DNA of 5,412 bases from Rhodospirillaceae bacterium (lineage in GTDB: Bacteria > Pseudomonadota > Alphaproteobacteria > MPNO01 > UBA2964). The stretch's first letter is position 1. Every line of letters starts with the position of its first letter. The notes beneath the pieces were generated by a model. That model was not told the DNA's origin. It searched no databases and saw nothing but the letters and a program-made list of their open reading frames with translations. The stretch lies in the NCBI GenBank assembly GCA_018660305.1, contig JABJKO010000157.1, positions 1 through 5,412 of the forward strand, in the 5' to 3' direction. Shown here in pieces: positions 1-5,412 of the stretch. Both the position numbers and the translations under genes were made by a program.

Positions 1-10
1 CCACCGAAGG

Positions 11-106
11 CCGGGTTCTTTTACCCCGTGCCGTCGTTGCGCGTCTTTGCCGATGCCGGGCATCGCCATGCGAAGCGCGCCTAACCACGGGGTAAAATAA
101 TCCCGG
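11..106. repeat. 96-base nested imperfect palindrome (REP/MITE-like or large hairpin)
   Basis: Almost the whole stretch folds on itself. The pairing is 11-15 with 102-106 (CCGGG/CCCGG), a perfect 12-base stem of 19-30 with 86-97 (TTTTACCCCGTG/CACGGGGTAAAA), 36-43 with 76-85 (CT bulge at 81-82), 45-50 with 70-75 (one G-T pair), and a tip of 51-57 with 59-65 (CGATGCC/GGCATCG). About 38 pairs form in 96 bases, with small bulges (31-35, 66-69). The structure is read directly from the sequence. It starts about 30 bases past the stop of the minus-strand transporter gene, so it could block or stabilise the 3' end of that transcript. Neither side has a T-run directly after it, so it is not a classic intrinsic terminator. 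A dispersed palindromic repeat or small non-autonomous element is the alternative I favour, but copy number cannot be judged from one window. Confidence 0.7.
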
Positions 107-136
107 TCAAATGGGTCAATTTAGGTGTATAGGGCT

Positions 137-1387
137 CTAGGCCGCCGCGGCCTGCATGCGGGGCGTCGGCTTGTCGTTCGCGAAGATCTGGGCAATGCCC
201 GCGGCGATGCCGACGGATACGCCAAGCTGCCAGGCGAGGTCATAATTCCCCAGCGCATCGAATATCAGCCCGGCGCCCCAGGCGCCGATGAACGATCCCG
301 TCTGATGGGAGAAGAAGGCCAGACCGGTGAGGGTCGCCACATAGCGGAGCCCGAACATCTGTGCCACCAGACCGGTCACCAGCGGCGCGACTCCGAGCCA
401 AAGCAACCCCATCACAGCGGCGAATATCAGGGTCGTGGTTGGCGTGGCGGGCAGCATAAAATACACCACGATAAAGGCCGATCGCAGGATATAGACCGAG
501 CCGAGGAGCACGTGCTTGGGGTATTTGCCGCCCAACCAACCCAGAACATAGCTTCCGATGGCATTGAACCCGCCGATCACCCCCAGCGCCATCGCGCCGA
601 GTTCGGGCGACTGGCCGCATATCTCAAGATATTTGGGCAGATGGGCGGCGATAAAAATAAGCTGCAGGCCGCAGACGAAATAGGCCACCGACATGGTGAC
701 ATAGCCTTTATGGGCCCAGGCTTCCGCCAGCACGCCTTTGAGCGACAGTTTGGCATCCGAGGCAGTGGAGGTCTTCGCCAGGGCGGCCGCCGTCTTGTCC
801 CCCGCACCGACAAAGAACGCGGCCGGCACCATGACGATGCAGAGTCCCATGAAGCTGATCATCGCCACGGTCCAGCTATGGCTTGTGATCAGGCCTTGGG
901 CGAGAGGCGCGGCGATGAAAGTCCCGATGGATCCCGCCGCCGCCACCGTGCCCAGAACCACGCTGCGTCTCGCGGGGGTAACAGCGCGGGCGGTCGCGGC
1001 CAGTGCGAGACTGAGGGCCGTGCAGGAAAGCGCCATGCCAACCATCAGCCCGAGGCCAATCCACAACATAACGGGCCCGGTCGCCATCACGGTGACGCCG
1101 AGGCCGGCGGCATACAGGAAGGACCCGAGGACCGTCATCATGCGGCAGCCGAATTTGTCGGCCAGGGCACCGATAAGCGGTTGCGTGATTCCCCACGTAA
1201 GGTTTTGCAGCGCAATGGCGAATGTAAAATCCGCGACCGAAATGCCAAGATCCTGCGTTACGGACGGCACAAACAGGCCAAAACTCTGGCGCATGCCCAT
1301 GCTCATGGTCAGCATGACGCTGGCGCCAGCCAGCACGGTCATGGTTTGGGCGTTGGTGTAGCCGTCGATTGGAGAGGAAGTCGCCAT
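137..1387 (-). CDS. MFS transporter (12-helix, MFS_1 / YcxA- or OxlT-like)
   Basis: Inner-membrane secondary transporter, probably moving a small organic anion or other metabolite by proton or substrate exchange; the substrate is unknown. The 416-residue product has about 12 hydrophobic segments in two halves. TM1 starts near residue 16, and a polar loop at about 194-226 separates TM6 from TM7. The loop 2-3 MFS signature GALADKFGCRMM lies at 73-84, preceded by QNLTWGITQPLIG. A matching half-motif, GWLGGKYPKHVLL, lies at 283-295. The TM11 stretch SHQTGSFIGAWGAGLIFDALG (first residues at 360) is typical of bacterial MCT/OxlT-like carriers. The start at 1387 gives the usual family length and N-terminus but has no clear Shine-Dalgarno site. 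An in-frame ATG at 1471 is preceded by GGAATGGAG and would add 28 polar residues, so 137-1471 is a real alternative. The gene is divergent from the oxygenase at 1561. Family is sure; start and substrate are not. Confidence 0.93.
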   Translation of the reverse strand: MATSSPIDGYTNAQTMTVLAGASVMLTMSMGMRQSFGLFVPSVTQDLGISVADFTFAIALQNLTWGITQPLIGALADKFGCRMMTVLGSFLYAAGLGVTVMATGPVMLWIGLGLMVGMALSCTALSLALAATARAVTPARRSVVLGTVAAAGSIGTFIAAPLAQGLITSHSWTVAMISFMGLCIVMVPAAFFVGAGDKTAAALAKTSTASDAKLSLKGVLAEAWAHKGYVTMSVAYFVCGLQLIFIAAHLPKYLEICGQSPELGAMALGVIGGFNAIGSYVLGWLGGKYPKHVLLGSVYILRSAFIVVYFMLPATPTTTLIFAAVMGLLWLGVAPLVTGLVAQMFGLRYVATLTGLAFFSHQTGSFIGAWGAGLIFDALGNYDLAWQLGVSVGIAAGIAQIFANDKPTPRMQAAAA

Positions 1388-1471
1388 CGCCGGATTTTGG
1401 CATGAGCCCGACCAGCCGTATATGGGCAAGGCAGGGTTTTCATGTTTGTCCGGGCGCGCCGGATCTTTCAT

Positions 1472-1551
1472 TGCTCCATTCCGTGAATATTGATAACTAA
1501 ATCGTGAGTGTACGGTGTCTGTTCCGTGATCACTTCCCAGGCCAACGCACT
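1472..1551. promoter_or_regulatory. Divergent promoter region between MFS and oxygenase genes
   Basis: This short gap must carry promoters for both divergent genes. It contains the most AT-rich tract nearby (about 1486-1503, around TATTGATAACTAAAT), which is where -10 boxes would be expected, but no convincing -35/-10 pair could be assigned on either strand. An exact 8-base direct repeat TTCCGTGA occurs at 1479-1486 and 1522-1529, and the second copy overlaps the perfect 8-base palindrome GTGATCAC (1526-1533). These could be regulator half-sites, but they are short enough to arise by chance. Confidence 0.3.
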
Positions 1552-1555
1552 GGAG
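1552..1555 (+). promoter_or_regulatory. Shine-Dalgarno site deciding the oxygenase start
   Basis: GGAG sits 5 bases before the ATG at 1561. This favours the 1561 start over the in-frame GTG at 1504, which would add 19 residues with no similarity to the family. Confidence 0.65.
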
Positions 1556-1560
1556 CAAAT

Positions 1561-2262
1561 ATGAACGTCCTGAACCGGACAACGGAGAATACGGCTTCAA
1601 GCCAGCCCGAGCTTATGCTCAATCGGGAAATGTATTTTCCGACGCTGGTTTACAGCCTCGATATTCCGGACAAGGCGCAGGCCGCGGCTCTCAATGATTC
1701 AGTAAAATCGCATATTTATGGCTGGCGTGATTCCGATCGGGACGGAATCCAGCGATCCAATGCCAATGTGGCCGGGGCCTGGCATAGCCCGCCGGATATG
1801 GCGCGCCGCCCGGAATATGCCGATCTGGTGGATCTGGTACTGCACTGCTCCCAGGCGGTGTTTCAGGATTTGGGCTATGACCCCGCCTACCAGCCTGGCA
1901 TCGATAATATGTGGGCAAACGTCAATCCCCGGCACGGCTATAACAGGAGCCATTTTCATCCCAACGTGCTGTGGAGCGGGTGTTACTACGTCCAGGTGCC
2001 GTCCGATGCGGGCCGGATCACGTTTTATGACCCCCGCACCGAAGCGCAGATGCTGCAGCCCAAATTCGCCCCCAATGTGGAACGGCGTCGGCAGCTCCAG
2101 GAGGAGATTTCCTACGATCCGGTGGAAGGCCGCGTTCTGTTGTTTCCGGCGTGGCTCGCCCACGATGTGGAGCCCAATATGTGCGCCCTGGAGGGTCCCG
2201 CCGCCGACCGGATCAGCGTGGCGTTCAATATCACCCAGGGCAAACCGCCCGGCGCGGGCTAA
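1561..2262 (+). CDS. Putative 2-oxoglutarate/Fe(II)-dependent oxygenase (2OG-FeII_Oxy_5 / TIGR02466-like)
   Basis: Probable cytoplasmic non-haem iron oxygenase that would couple 2-oxoglutarate decarboxylation to hydroxylation of an unknown substrate. The 233-residue length fits this family. The core reads WANVNPRHGYNRSHFHPN (118-135), then SGCYYVQVP (139-147), ITFYDPR (163 onward is the end of this strand), and near the C-terminus GRVLLFPAWLAHDVEPN (190-206) and DRISVAFN (216-223). By analogy with the double-stranded beta-helix fold, His131/His133 and His201 are the likely iron ligands and Arg217 the likely 2-oxoglutarate anchor. The proximal motif is HxH, not the textbook HxD/E. There is no signal peptide or membrane segment. 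The gene diverges from the MFS gene and converges on the amidohydrolase with an 8-base gap. The family call is from motif recognition; enzymatic activity is inferred, since many members are uncharacterised. Confidence 0.82.
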   Translation: MNVLNRTTENTASSQPELMLNREMYFPTLVYSLDIPDKAQAAALNDSVKSHIYGWRDSDRDGIQRSNANVAGAWHSPPDMARRPEYADLVDLVLHCSQAVFQDLGYDPAYQPGIDNMWANVNPRHGYNRSHFHPNVLWSGCYYVQVPSDAGRITFYDPRTEAQMLQPKFAPNVERRRQLQEEISYDPVEGRVLLFPAWLAHDVEPNMCALEGPAADRISVAFNITQGKPPGAG

Positions 2263-2279
2263 GTCATTTTCTATCTTTT
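2247..2279 (+). terminator. Possible weak intrinsic terminator at the oxygenase 3' end
   Basis: GCCCG (2247-2251) and CGGGC (2255-2259) form a perfect 5-base GC stem with a 3-base loop inside the last codons. It is followed by the stop codon and a T-rich run (TCATTTTCTATCTTTT, 2264-2279). The stem is short and the T-run is interrupted and starts a few bases late. The position, at the tail-to-tail junction with the amidohydrolase gene, makes sense for a terminator. Confidence 0.35.
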
Positions 2280-3149
2280 GCCGATGAGGGTGCGCGACAC
2301 CGATCGCCTGAACAGCTTTGCGGCGTTCTTGTAAGCAATGCGTTCGGCCATGGGGCGGGGCAGCTTGCTGAGCCATTGGCGATTCAAATCGATCAGCTCC
2401 TCATAGGAGTCCCACTGCTCGTTGACCCAGGTGTCGCTTCCGATCATGAGCCGGTCACTGTGGCGCTTTATGACTGCCATCCAACCGGGATCGATGGTCC
2501 CATCGCCCATCAGGATATCGTTCTCCCGGTATGAGGTATCGGCGTAGAGCGTCTTGTAGGTGTCGAGCATAGCGCCCACCACGTGAGCCGGCTCGCTCAT
2601 ACCGGCGTGGGCCCAGAGGATGGTCAGGCCGGGTTCCAGTTCGTAAAACAGTTTTACCGGTGCGGCGCCGGAATGGATGTGGATCGGAATATTCCGTGCC
2701 TTCGCCATTGCCGCGACGGTGGTCAGCAATGGCCTGTCGCTGGGATCGATATCGTGGATATGGAATTCGCCGATCCCCTGATGCGGATATTTGGCCAGCC
2801 GTTGCTTTAGATAATCCAGCATGCCCTCGGCCTTGGTCCAGTTGGATGAGCCGGCATCGCCGTGATAGGGCCGTAACTCCGGCACGATCCGCGCCGGTGC
2901 GTATTCCCAAAGCCTGATCGTCCCCGTATCGGGTGTCGATGATACCAGCGCCATGGCGACGCCGGCCCTGTCCATCAGCTTGATGACCGTCCCCACCGGG
3001 TAGGCTTCCCAGGCTGGCTCCTTATAGTGAATATGAGCATCGAAGATCGGCACATCCTTGATGGCAGAGCCAATTTCATCGGCCGATACGGGAGGGGCGC
3101 CAAGGGCAATTAGGAAAATGAACGGCAGGGAGCGGAGGCTACGTTTCAT
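2271..3149 (-). CDS. Exported amidohydrolase-family metal-dependent hydrolase (Amidohydro_2)
   Basis: Predicted TIM-barrel metallohydrolase of the amidohydrolase superfamily (PF04909 type), 292 residues; its substrate is unknown (amide, lactone or decarboxylase-type chemistry are all known in the family). A signal peptide is clear: the basic start MKRSLRSL, a hydrophobic core FIFLIALG and a likely cleavage after PPVSA (residue 23), so the enzyme is probably periplasmic. Likely metal-site residues, in family order, are His39/His41 in FDAHIHY, Glu128-Phe-His130 in GIGEFHIHD, His157/His159 in IPIHIHSGA, His181 in WAHAGMS and Asp239 in MIGSDTW. The C-terminus carries the usual KNAAKLF. The start at 3149 was chosen because the signal peptide begins there and a GAAGAA stretch lies just upstream; an in-frame ATG at 3203 would put 18 polar residues before the signal. 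The gene is divergent from the Mo-hydroxylase across a 169-base gap, which suggests but does not prove a shared pathway. Confidence 0.88.
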   Translation of the reverse strand: MKRSLRSLPFIFLIALGAPPVSADEIGSAIKDVPIFDAHIHYKEPAWEAYPVGTVIKLMDRAGVAMALVSSTPDTGTIRLWEYAPARIVPELRPYHGDAGSSNWTKAEGMLDYLKQRLAKYPHQGIGEFHIHDIDPSDRPLLTTVAAMAKARNIPIHIHSGAAPVKLFYELEPGLTILWAHAGMSEPAHVVGAMLDTYKTLYADTSYRENDILMGDGTIDPGWMAVIKRHSDRLMIGSDTWVNEQWDSYEELIDLNRQWLSKLPRPMAERIAYKNAAKLFRRSVSRTLIGKR

Positions 3150-3245
3150 GGCTTCTTCGTTGTTTGTAAGAGTGATGCGCTTCGTATGATTGCCTCTATA
3201 CACGGTGACCGGGTGCGGAAACCATCGTCCTTTTCAGTGGGACGA

Positions 3246-3273
3246 TTGCCAGTTTTGAATTACCCGGTAGAAT
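3246..3273 (+). promoter_or_regulatory. Sigma70-like promoter for the Mo-hydroxylase gene
   Basis: TTGCCA (3246-3251) and TAGAAT (3268-3273) each match the sigma70 consensus at 5 of 6 positions and are separated by 16 bases. Transcription would start near 3280, leaving a leader of about 40 bases before the ATG at 3319. Nothing equally good was found for the divergent amidohydrolase; a lone minus-strand TATAGA (3195-3200) is a weak candidate -10. Confidence 0.45.
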
Positions 3274-3281
3274 TCGGGGTA
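3261..3281. promoter_or_regulatory. Candidate operator: TACCC-N11-GGGTA dyad over the -10
   Basis: Exact inverted arms TACCC (3261-3265) and GGGTA (3277-3281) flank 11 bases centred on the predicted -10 box, with further partial symmetry inside. A regulator bound here would block RNA polymerase at the Mo-hydroxylase promoter. The spacing resembles interrupted dyads used by LysR- and TetR-type regulators, but no regulator gene is in the window. Confidence 0.3.
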
Positions 3282-3302
3282 TCGCGGCCCGTCCACCCTT
3301 CC

Positions 3303-3310
3303 AGAGAGAG
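3303..3310 (+). promoter_or_regulatory. Shine-Dalgarno-like AGAGAGAG before the Mo-hydroxylase
   Basis: A purine run AGAGAGAG ends 8 bases before the ATG at 3319. It is the best ribosome-binding candidate in the leader. It supports 3319, which also places the conserved GKGSYTDDV motif at the expected distance from the N-terminus. Confidence 0.5.
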
Positions 3311-3318
3311 CACAATCA

Positions 3319-5412
3319 ATGACGCGCTATTCGATCAGCCAGCCCGTTACTCAGGTCGAGGCTCCCAGGCTTTTAATGGGGAAGGGCTCTTACACCGATG
3401 ACGTGACCCTGCCGCGCGAATGCCACGCGGTCTTTCTGCGCTCGCCCCATGCCCATGCGGAAATTCGGGGCATGGATTTAAAGGCGGCCGAGGCCATGCC
3501 CGGCGTGATCCGTATTCTCACTGCCGAAGATATCGAAAAGGACGGGATCGGCGAGGTTGCCGGGAACCCGCCCCCTAAAAGACGGGGCGGTGCGCCGGGA
3601 TTTCGGCCGCCACGGCCGCCCATCACCAAAGACCGGGTCCTGCATGTGGGCCAGATTGTCGCCGTTGTAATCGCCGAGACCATCAACCGGGCCAAGGATG
3701 CCACCGAAGCCATCGAGGTGGATTACAACCCCCTGCCGGCGCAGCTTGATCCCATCGCCAACAACCGGCCCGATGCGCCCCGGTTCTGGGAGGATTGTGA
3801 AAACAACGAGGCGTTCTTTGCCGAGAAGGGCGATGCCGCCGCCACCGAGGCGGCGATGACGGCCGCCCCCCATGTTGTGAAGGATACCTTCGAGGTTACC
3901 AGGATCACCGCCAATACCATGGAGCCGCGCGCCGTCGCCGCCAACTATGACGAGGGGCGGGATCACTACACAATCTATGCCGGTCAGCAGCGGCCTTTCG
4001 CCTGGCGCGAAATGATGTGCAAGAAGATGTTCTTTATTCCGGAAAATAAAATGACCGTCATCGCCGGCGATGTGGGCGGGTCGTTCGGGATGAAGGGCGG
4101 GCTCTATCCGGAAGTCCCCCTAACCGCCTGGGCGTCGAAGAAGGTGGGGCGTCCGGTCAAATGGGTGTGCGAGCGCAGCGAGGGCCATGTGGCCGACGAT
4201 CAGGGACGCGATCTGATGGTCGATGCCGAGCTGGGCTTCGATAATGACGGAAAGTTCAAGGCGGTCCGGTTTTCCTCCCATGCCAATGTGGGCGCGTACT
4301 TGTCCATGAACGGTTTTGGCACGCCAAACGGCATCGCCAGCTATCTGTGCAGCACCTATGACATGCCGGCGGTGCATGGACAGTCCCGCGCCGTTCTGAC
4401 CAATACCTGCCCCATGGCGAATTACCGCGGACCGTCCGGCACGCCGGGCTCCTATGTGCTGGAGCGCCTGATCGACATGGCGGCGTCCCAGCTCAAGCTC
4501 GATCCCAGCGAAATCCGGCGGCGGAACTATATTCCGCCGGAGGCCATGCCGGTGAAGCTGCCAACCGGGCAGACCTACGATTGCGGCGAGTTCGAGACGG
4601 TCATGGACAAATGCCTGGCGCTTGCTAATTACGATGGCATCGATGCACGCCGGGAGGAAGCGAAAGCGCGCGGCAAGTTGTTTGGCGTCGGCGTATCGTC
4701 GAGCGTCGATCCGTCGGGCAGCCCCGCCGTCGAAGCGGTCGAACTGCGCTTCGATCCCAGCGGATCGGTGACCGTCATGACGGCCTCCACCGCCGGCGGT
4801 CAAAGTCACGCCACCATCTATACCCAGATCGTCTCGGAAAAGCTTGGCCTTGATGTGGAAGCCATCGACGTGGTGGAGGGTGATACCAGCCGCCACAGCT
4901 TTGGCTCCGGCACAGGCGCCGCCCGCACGGCAACCATCTGCGGCAGCACGGTCCTGCTGGCCGCGCAAAAGACGCTGGAGAAGGCCCGTAAAATTGCCGC
5001 TCACATGCTGGAAGCGGCGAACGAGGATATCGAGTTCGAGGATGGGATATTCCGCGTGGCCGGCACCGATCGCGAAATTCCCTTTTCCGAAGTGGCGCAG
5101 GCGGCGTTCAGTCCGAAGAATTTGCCGCCGGATATGGAAATCGGGCTTTATGAAACCGCGACCTGGACGCCGGAAACCACGAATATCCCCAACAGCTATC
5201 AGGTATGCGAGATAGAAATCGATCCCGATACCGGCACATCGGAAATCGTCCGGTTTACGGAAGTGCATGACGTTGGGGTCGAGCTCAACCCGGCTTTGGT
5301 CAATGGCCAGGTGACCGGCGGTATCGCGCAGGCGGTGGGTCAGGCGCTGATGGAAAAGATGACCTATGATCCCGATAGCGGGCAGGTGCTGACCGGCTCC
5401 TTCATGGATTAC
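3319..5412 (+). CDS. Xanthine dehydrogenase-family molybdopterin-binding subunit (CoxL-like), partial at right edge
   Basis: Large catalytic subunit of a molybdenum hydroxylase (aldehyde oxidase/xanthine dehydrogenase/CO dehydrogenase family), which uses Mo-pterin cytosine dinucleotide to hydroxylate an aldehyde, N-heterocycle or similar substrate. The frame is open from ATG 3319 to the window end: 698 residues, no stop. Full-length relatives have roughly 750-800, so about the last 60-100 residues, including the catalytic glutamate of the GxGE motif, lie outside. The Ald_Xan_dh_C domain covers about 19-138 (GKGSYTDDV, SPHAHAEI, HVGQIVAVVIAET, with a Pro/Arg-rich loop at 83-104). Cofactor-binding motifs are DVGGSFGMKGG (251-261), RPVKW..ERSE (278-288), NYRGPSGTPGSYVLER (368-383), GGQSHATIYTQI (493-504), GSGTGAARTATICGS (530-544) and NPALVNGQVTGGIAQAVGQAL (657 onward). 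The loop is neither the CO-dehydrogenase AYxCSFR nor the usual YRGAGR, so true CO oxidation is unlikely. No iron-sulfur or FAD subunit lies upstream; they may follow downstream. Confidence 0.93.
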   Translation, partial: MTRYSISQPVTQVEAPRLLMGKGSYTDDVTLPRECHAVFLRSPHAHAEIRGMDLKAAEAMPGVIRILTAEDIEKDGIGEVAGNPPPKRRGGAPGFRPPRPPITKDRVLHVGQIVAVVIAETINRAKDATEAIEVDYNPLPAQLDPIANNRPDAPRFWEDCENNEAFFAEKGDAAATEAAMTAAPHVVKDTFEVTRITANTMEPRAVAANYDEGRDHYTIYAGQQRPFAWREMMCKKMFFIPENKMTVIAGDVGGSFGMKGGLYPEVPLTAWASKKVGRPVKWVCERSEGHVADDQGRDLMVDAELGFDNDGKFKAVRFSSHANVGAYLSMNGFGTPNGIASYLCSTYDMPAVHGQSRAVLTNTCPMANYRGPSGTPGSYVLERLIDMAASQLKLDPSEIRRRNYIPPEAMPVKLPTGQTYDCGEFETVMDKCLALANYDGIDARREEAKARGKLFGVGVSSSVDPSGSPAVEAVELRFDPSGSVTVMTASTAGGQSHATIYTQIVSEKLGLDVEAIDVVEGDTSRHSFGSGTGAARTATICGSTVLLAAQKTLEKARKIAAHMLEAANEDIEFEDGIFRVAGTDREIPFSEVAQAAFSPKNLPPDMEIGLYETATWTPETTNIPNSYQVCEIEIDPDTGTSEIVRFTEVHDVGVELNPALVNGQVTGGIAQAVGQALMEKMTYDPDSGQVLTGSFMDY

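Noticed and set aside
1..69. Start of a minus-strand gene at ATG 69 (product beginning MAMPGIGKDAQRRHG) leaving the left edge
   Set aside because: It lies inside the palindrome, has no Shine-Dalgarno site, and is best explained as an open frame created by the repeat itself.
1..84. Possible C-terminal tail of an upstream plus-strand gene (27 codons ending in TAA at 82-84)
   Set aside because: All three forward frames stay open for a similar distance and end at about 84, 95 and 100, most of the frame lies in the palindrome, and no family features are visible.
36..85. Integron attC-like site (GCCTAAC at 79-85 paired with GTTGCGC at 36-42)
   Set aside because: The core-like boxes are in the wrong order (GTT first, AAC last), the GTT box does not fit GTTRRRY, and no integrase or cassette pattern is present.
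103..116. 14-base exact match CCGGTCAAATGGGT shared with the Mo-hydroxylase gene near 4154
   Set aside because: The match does not extend on either side. It is somewhat unlikely by chance in 5.4 kb but not enough to claim a gene remnant or recombination.
125..1405. Long plus-strand open frame (426 residues) opposite the MFS gene
   Set aside because: It is antisense to a clear membrane transporter. Its translation is rich in Arg, His, Gly and Gln without domain motifs, as expected from the complement of GC-rich coding DNA.
1699..2376. Minus-strand open frame spanning the oxygenase and the amidohydrolase end
   Set aside because: It runs antisense through the whole oxygenase and into the amidohydrolase in another frame, with no motifs and no ribosome-binding site.
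4120..5268. Long minus-strand open frame (382 residues) opposite the Mo-hydroxylase
   Set aside because: The plus strand carries an unbroken family-typical Mo-hydroxylase. The antisense product shows His/Arg/Gly-rich composition with no recognisable domain.
3319..5412. True carbon monoxide dehydrogenase (coxL)
   Set aside because: The form I AYxCSFR loop is absent (NYRGPSGTPG instead), and no coxM or coxS gene is visible, so the symbol is not justified.

Overview
The window is GC-rich, gene-dense bacterial DNA. Codon choice, gene families and short intergenic gaps suggest an alphaproteobacterium (Rhodospirillales-like or a related environmental lineage). This is an impression from style, since no rRNA or marker gene is present. 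Four protein-coding genes are supported. Three are complete and one runs off the right edge.

Layout from left to right. Positions 1-136 hold no convincing gene. They contain a striking 96-base nested imperfect palindrome (11-106) that resembles a REP or MITE-type element or a large bidirectional hairpin. On the minus strand (137-1387, possibly from 1471) is a 12-helix major facilitator superfamily transporter. Divergent from it is a 233-residue putative 2-oxoglutarate/Fe(II) oxygenase (1561-2262, +). It converges, with an 8-base gap, on a minus-strand amidohydrolase with a signal peptide (2271-3149). Divergent from the amidohydrolase across a 169-base regulatory gap is the large molybdopterin-binding subunit of a xanthine dehydrogenase/CoxL-type molybdenum hydroxylase (3319 to the right edge, 698 residues visible, no stop).

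The arrangement is two divergent gene pairs meeting tail to tail: MFS <- -> oxygenase, then amidohydrolase <- -> Mo-hydroxylase. An importer, a metal-dependent hydrolase, a molybdenum hydroxylase and a non-haem iron oxygenase together look like a small catabolic or detoxification island for an organic substrate. The substrate cannot be read from the sequence, and co-function is an inference from position only. The amidohydrolase appears to be exported while the Mo-hydroxylase has no visible N-terminal export signal, so they would probably act in different compartments.

The best leads are the 96-base palindrome, the Mo-hydroxylase with a non-standard cofactor-loop sequence (YRGPSGTPG), and a TACCC-N11-GGGTA dyad lying over a good sigma70-like -10 in front of that gene. 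No CRISPR array, tRNA, rRNA, insertion sequence or obviously new defence-type system was seen.
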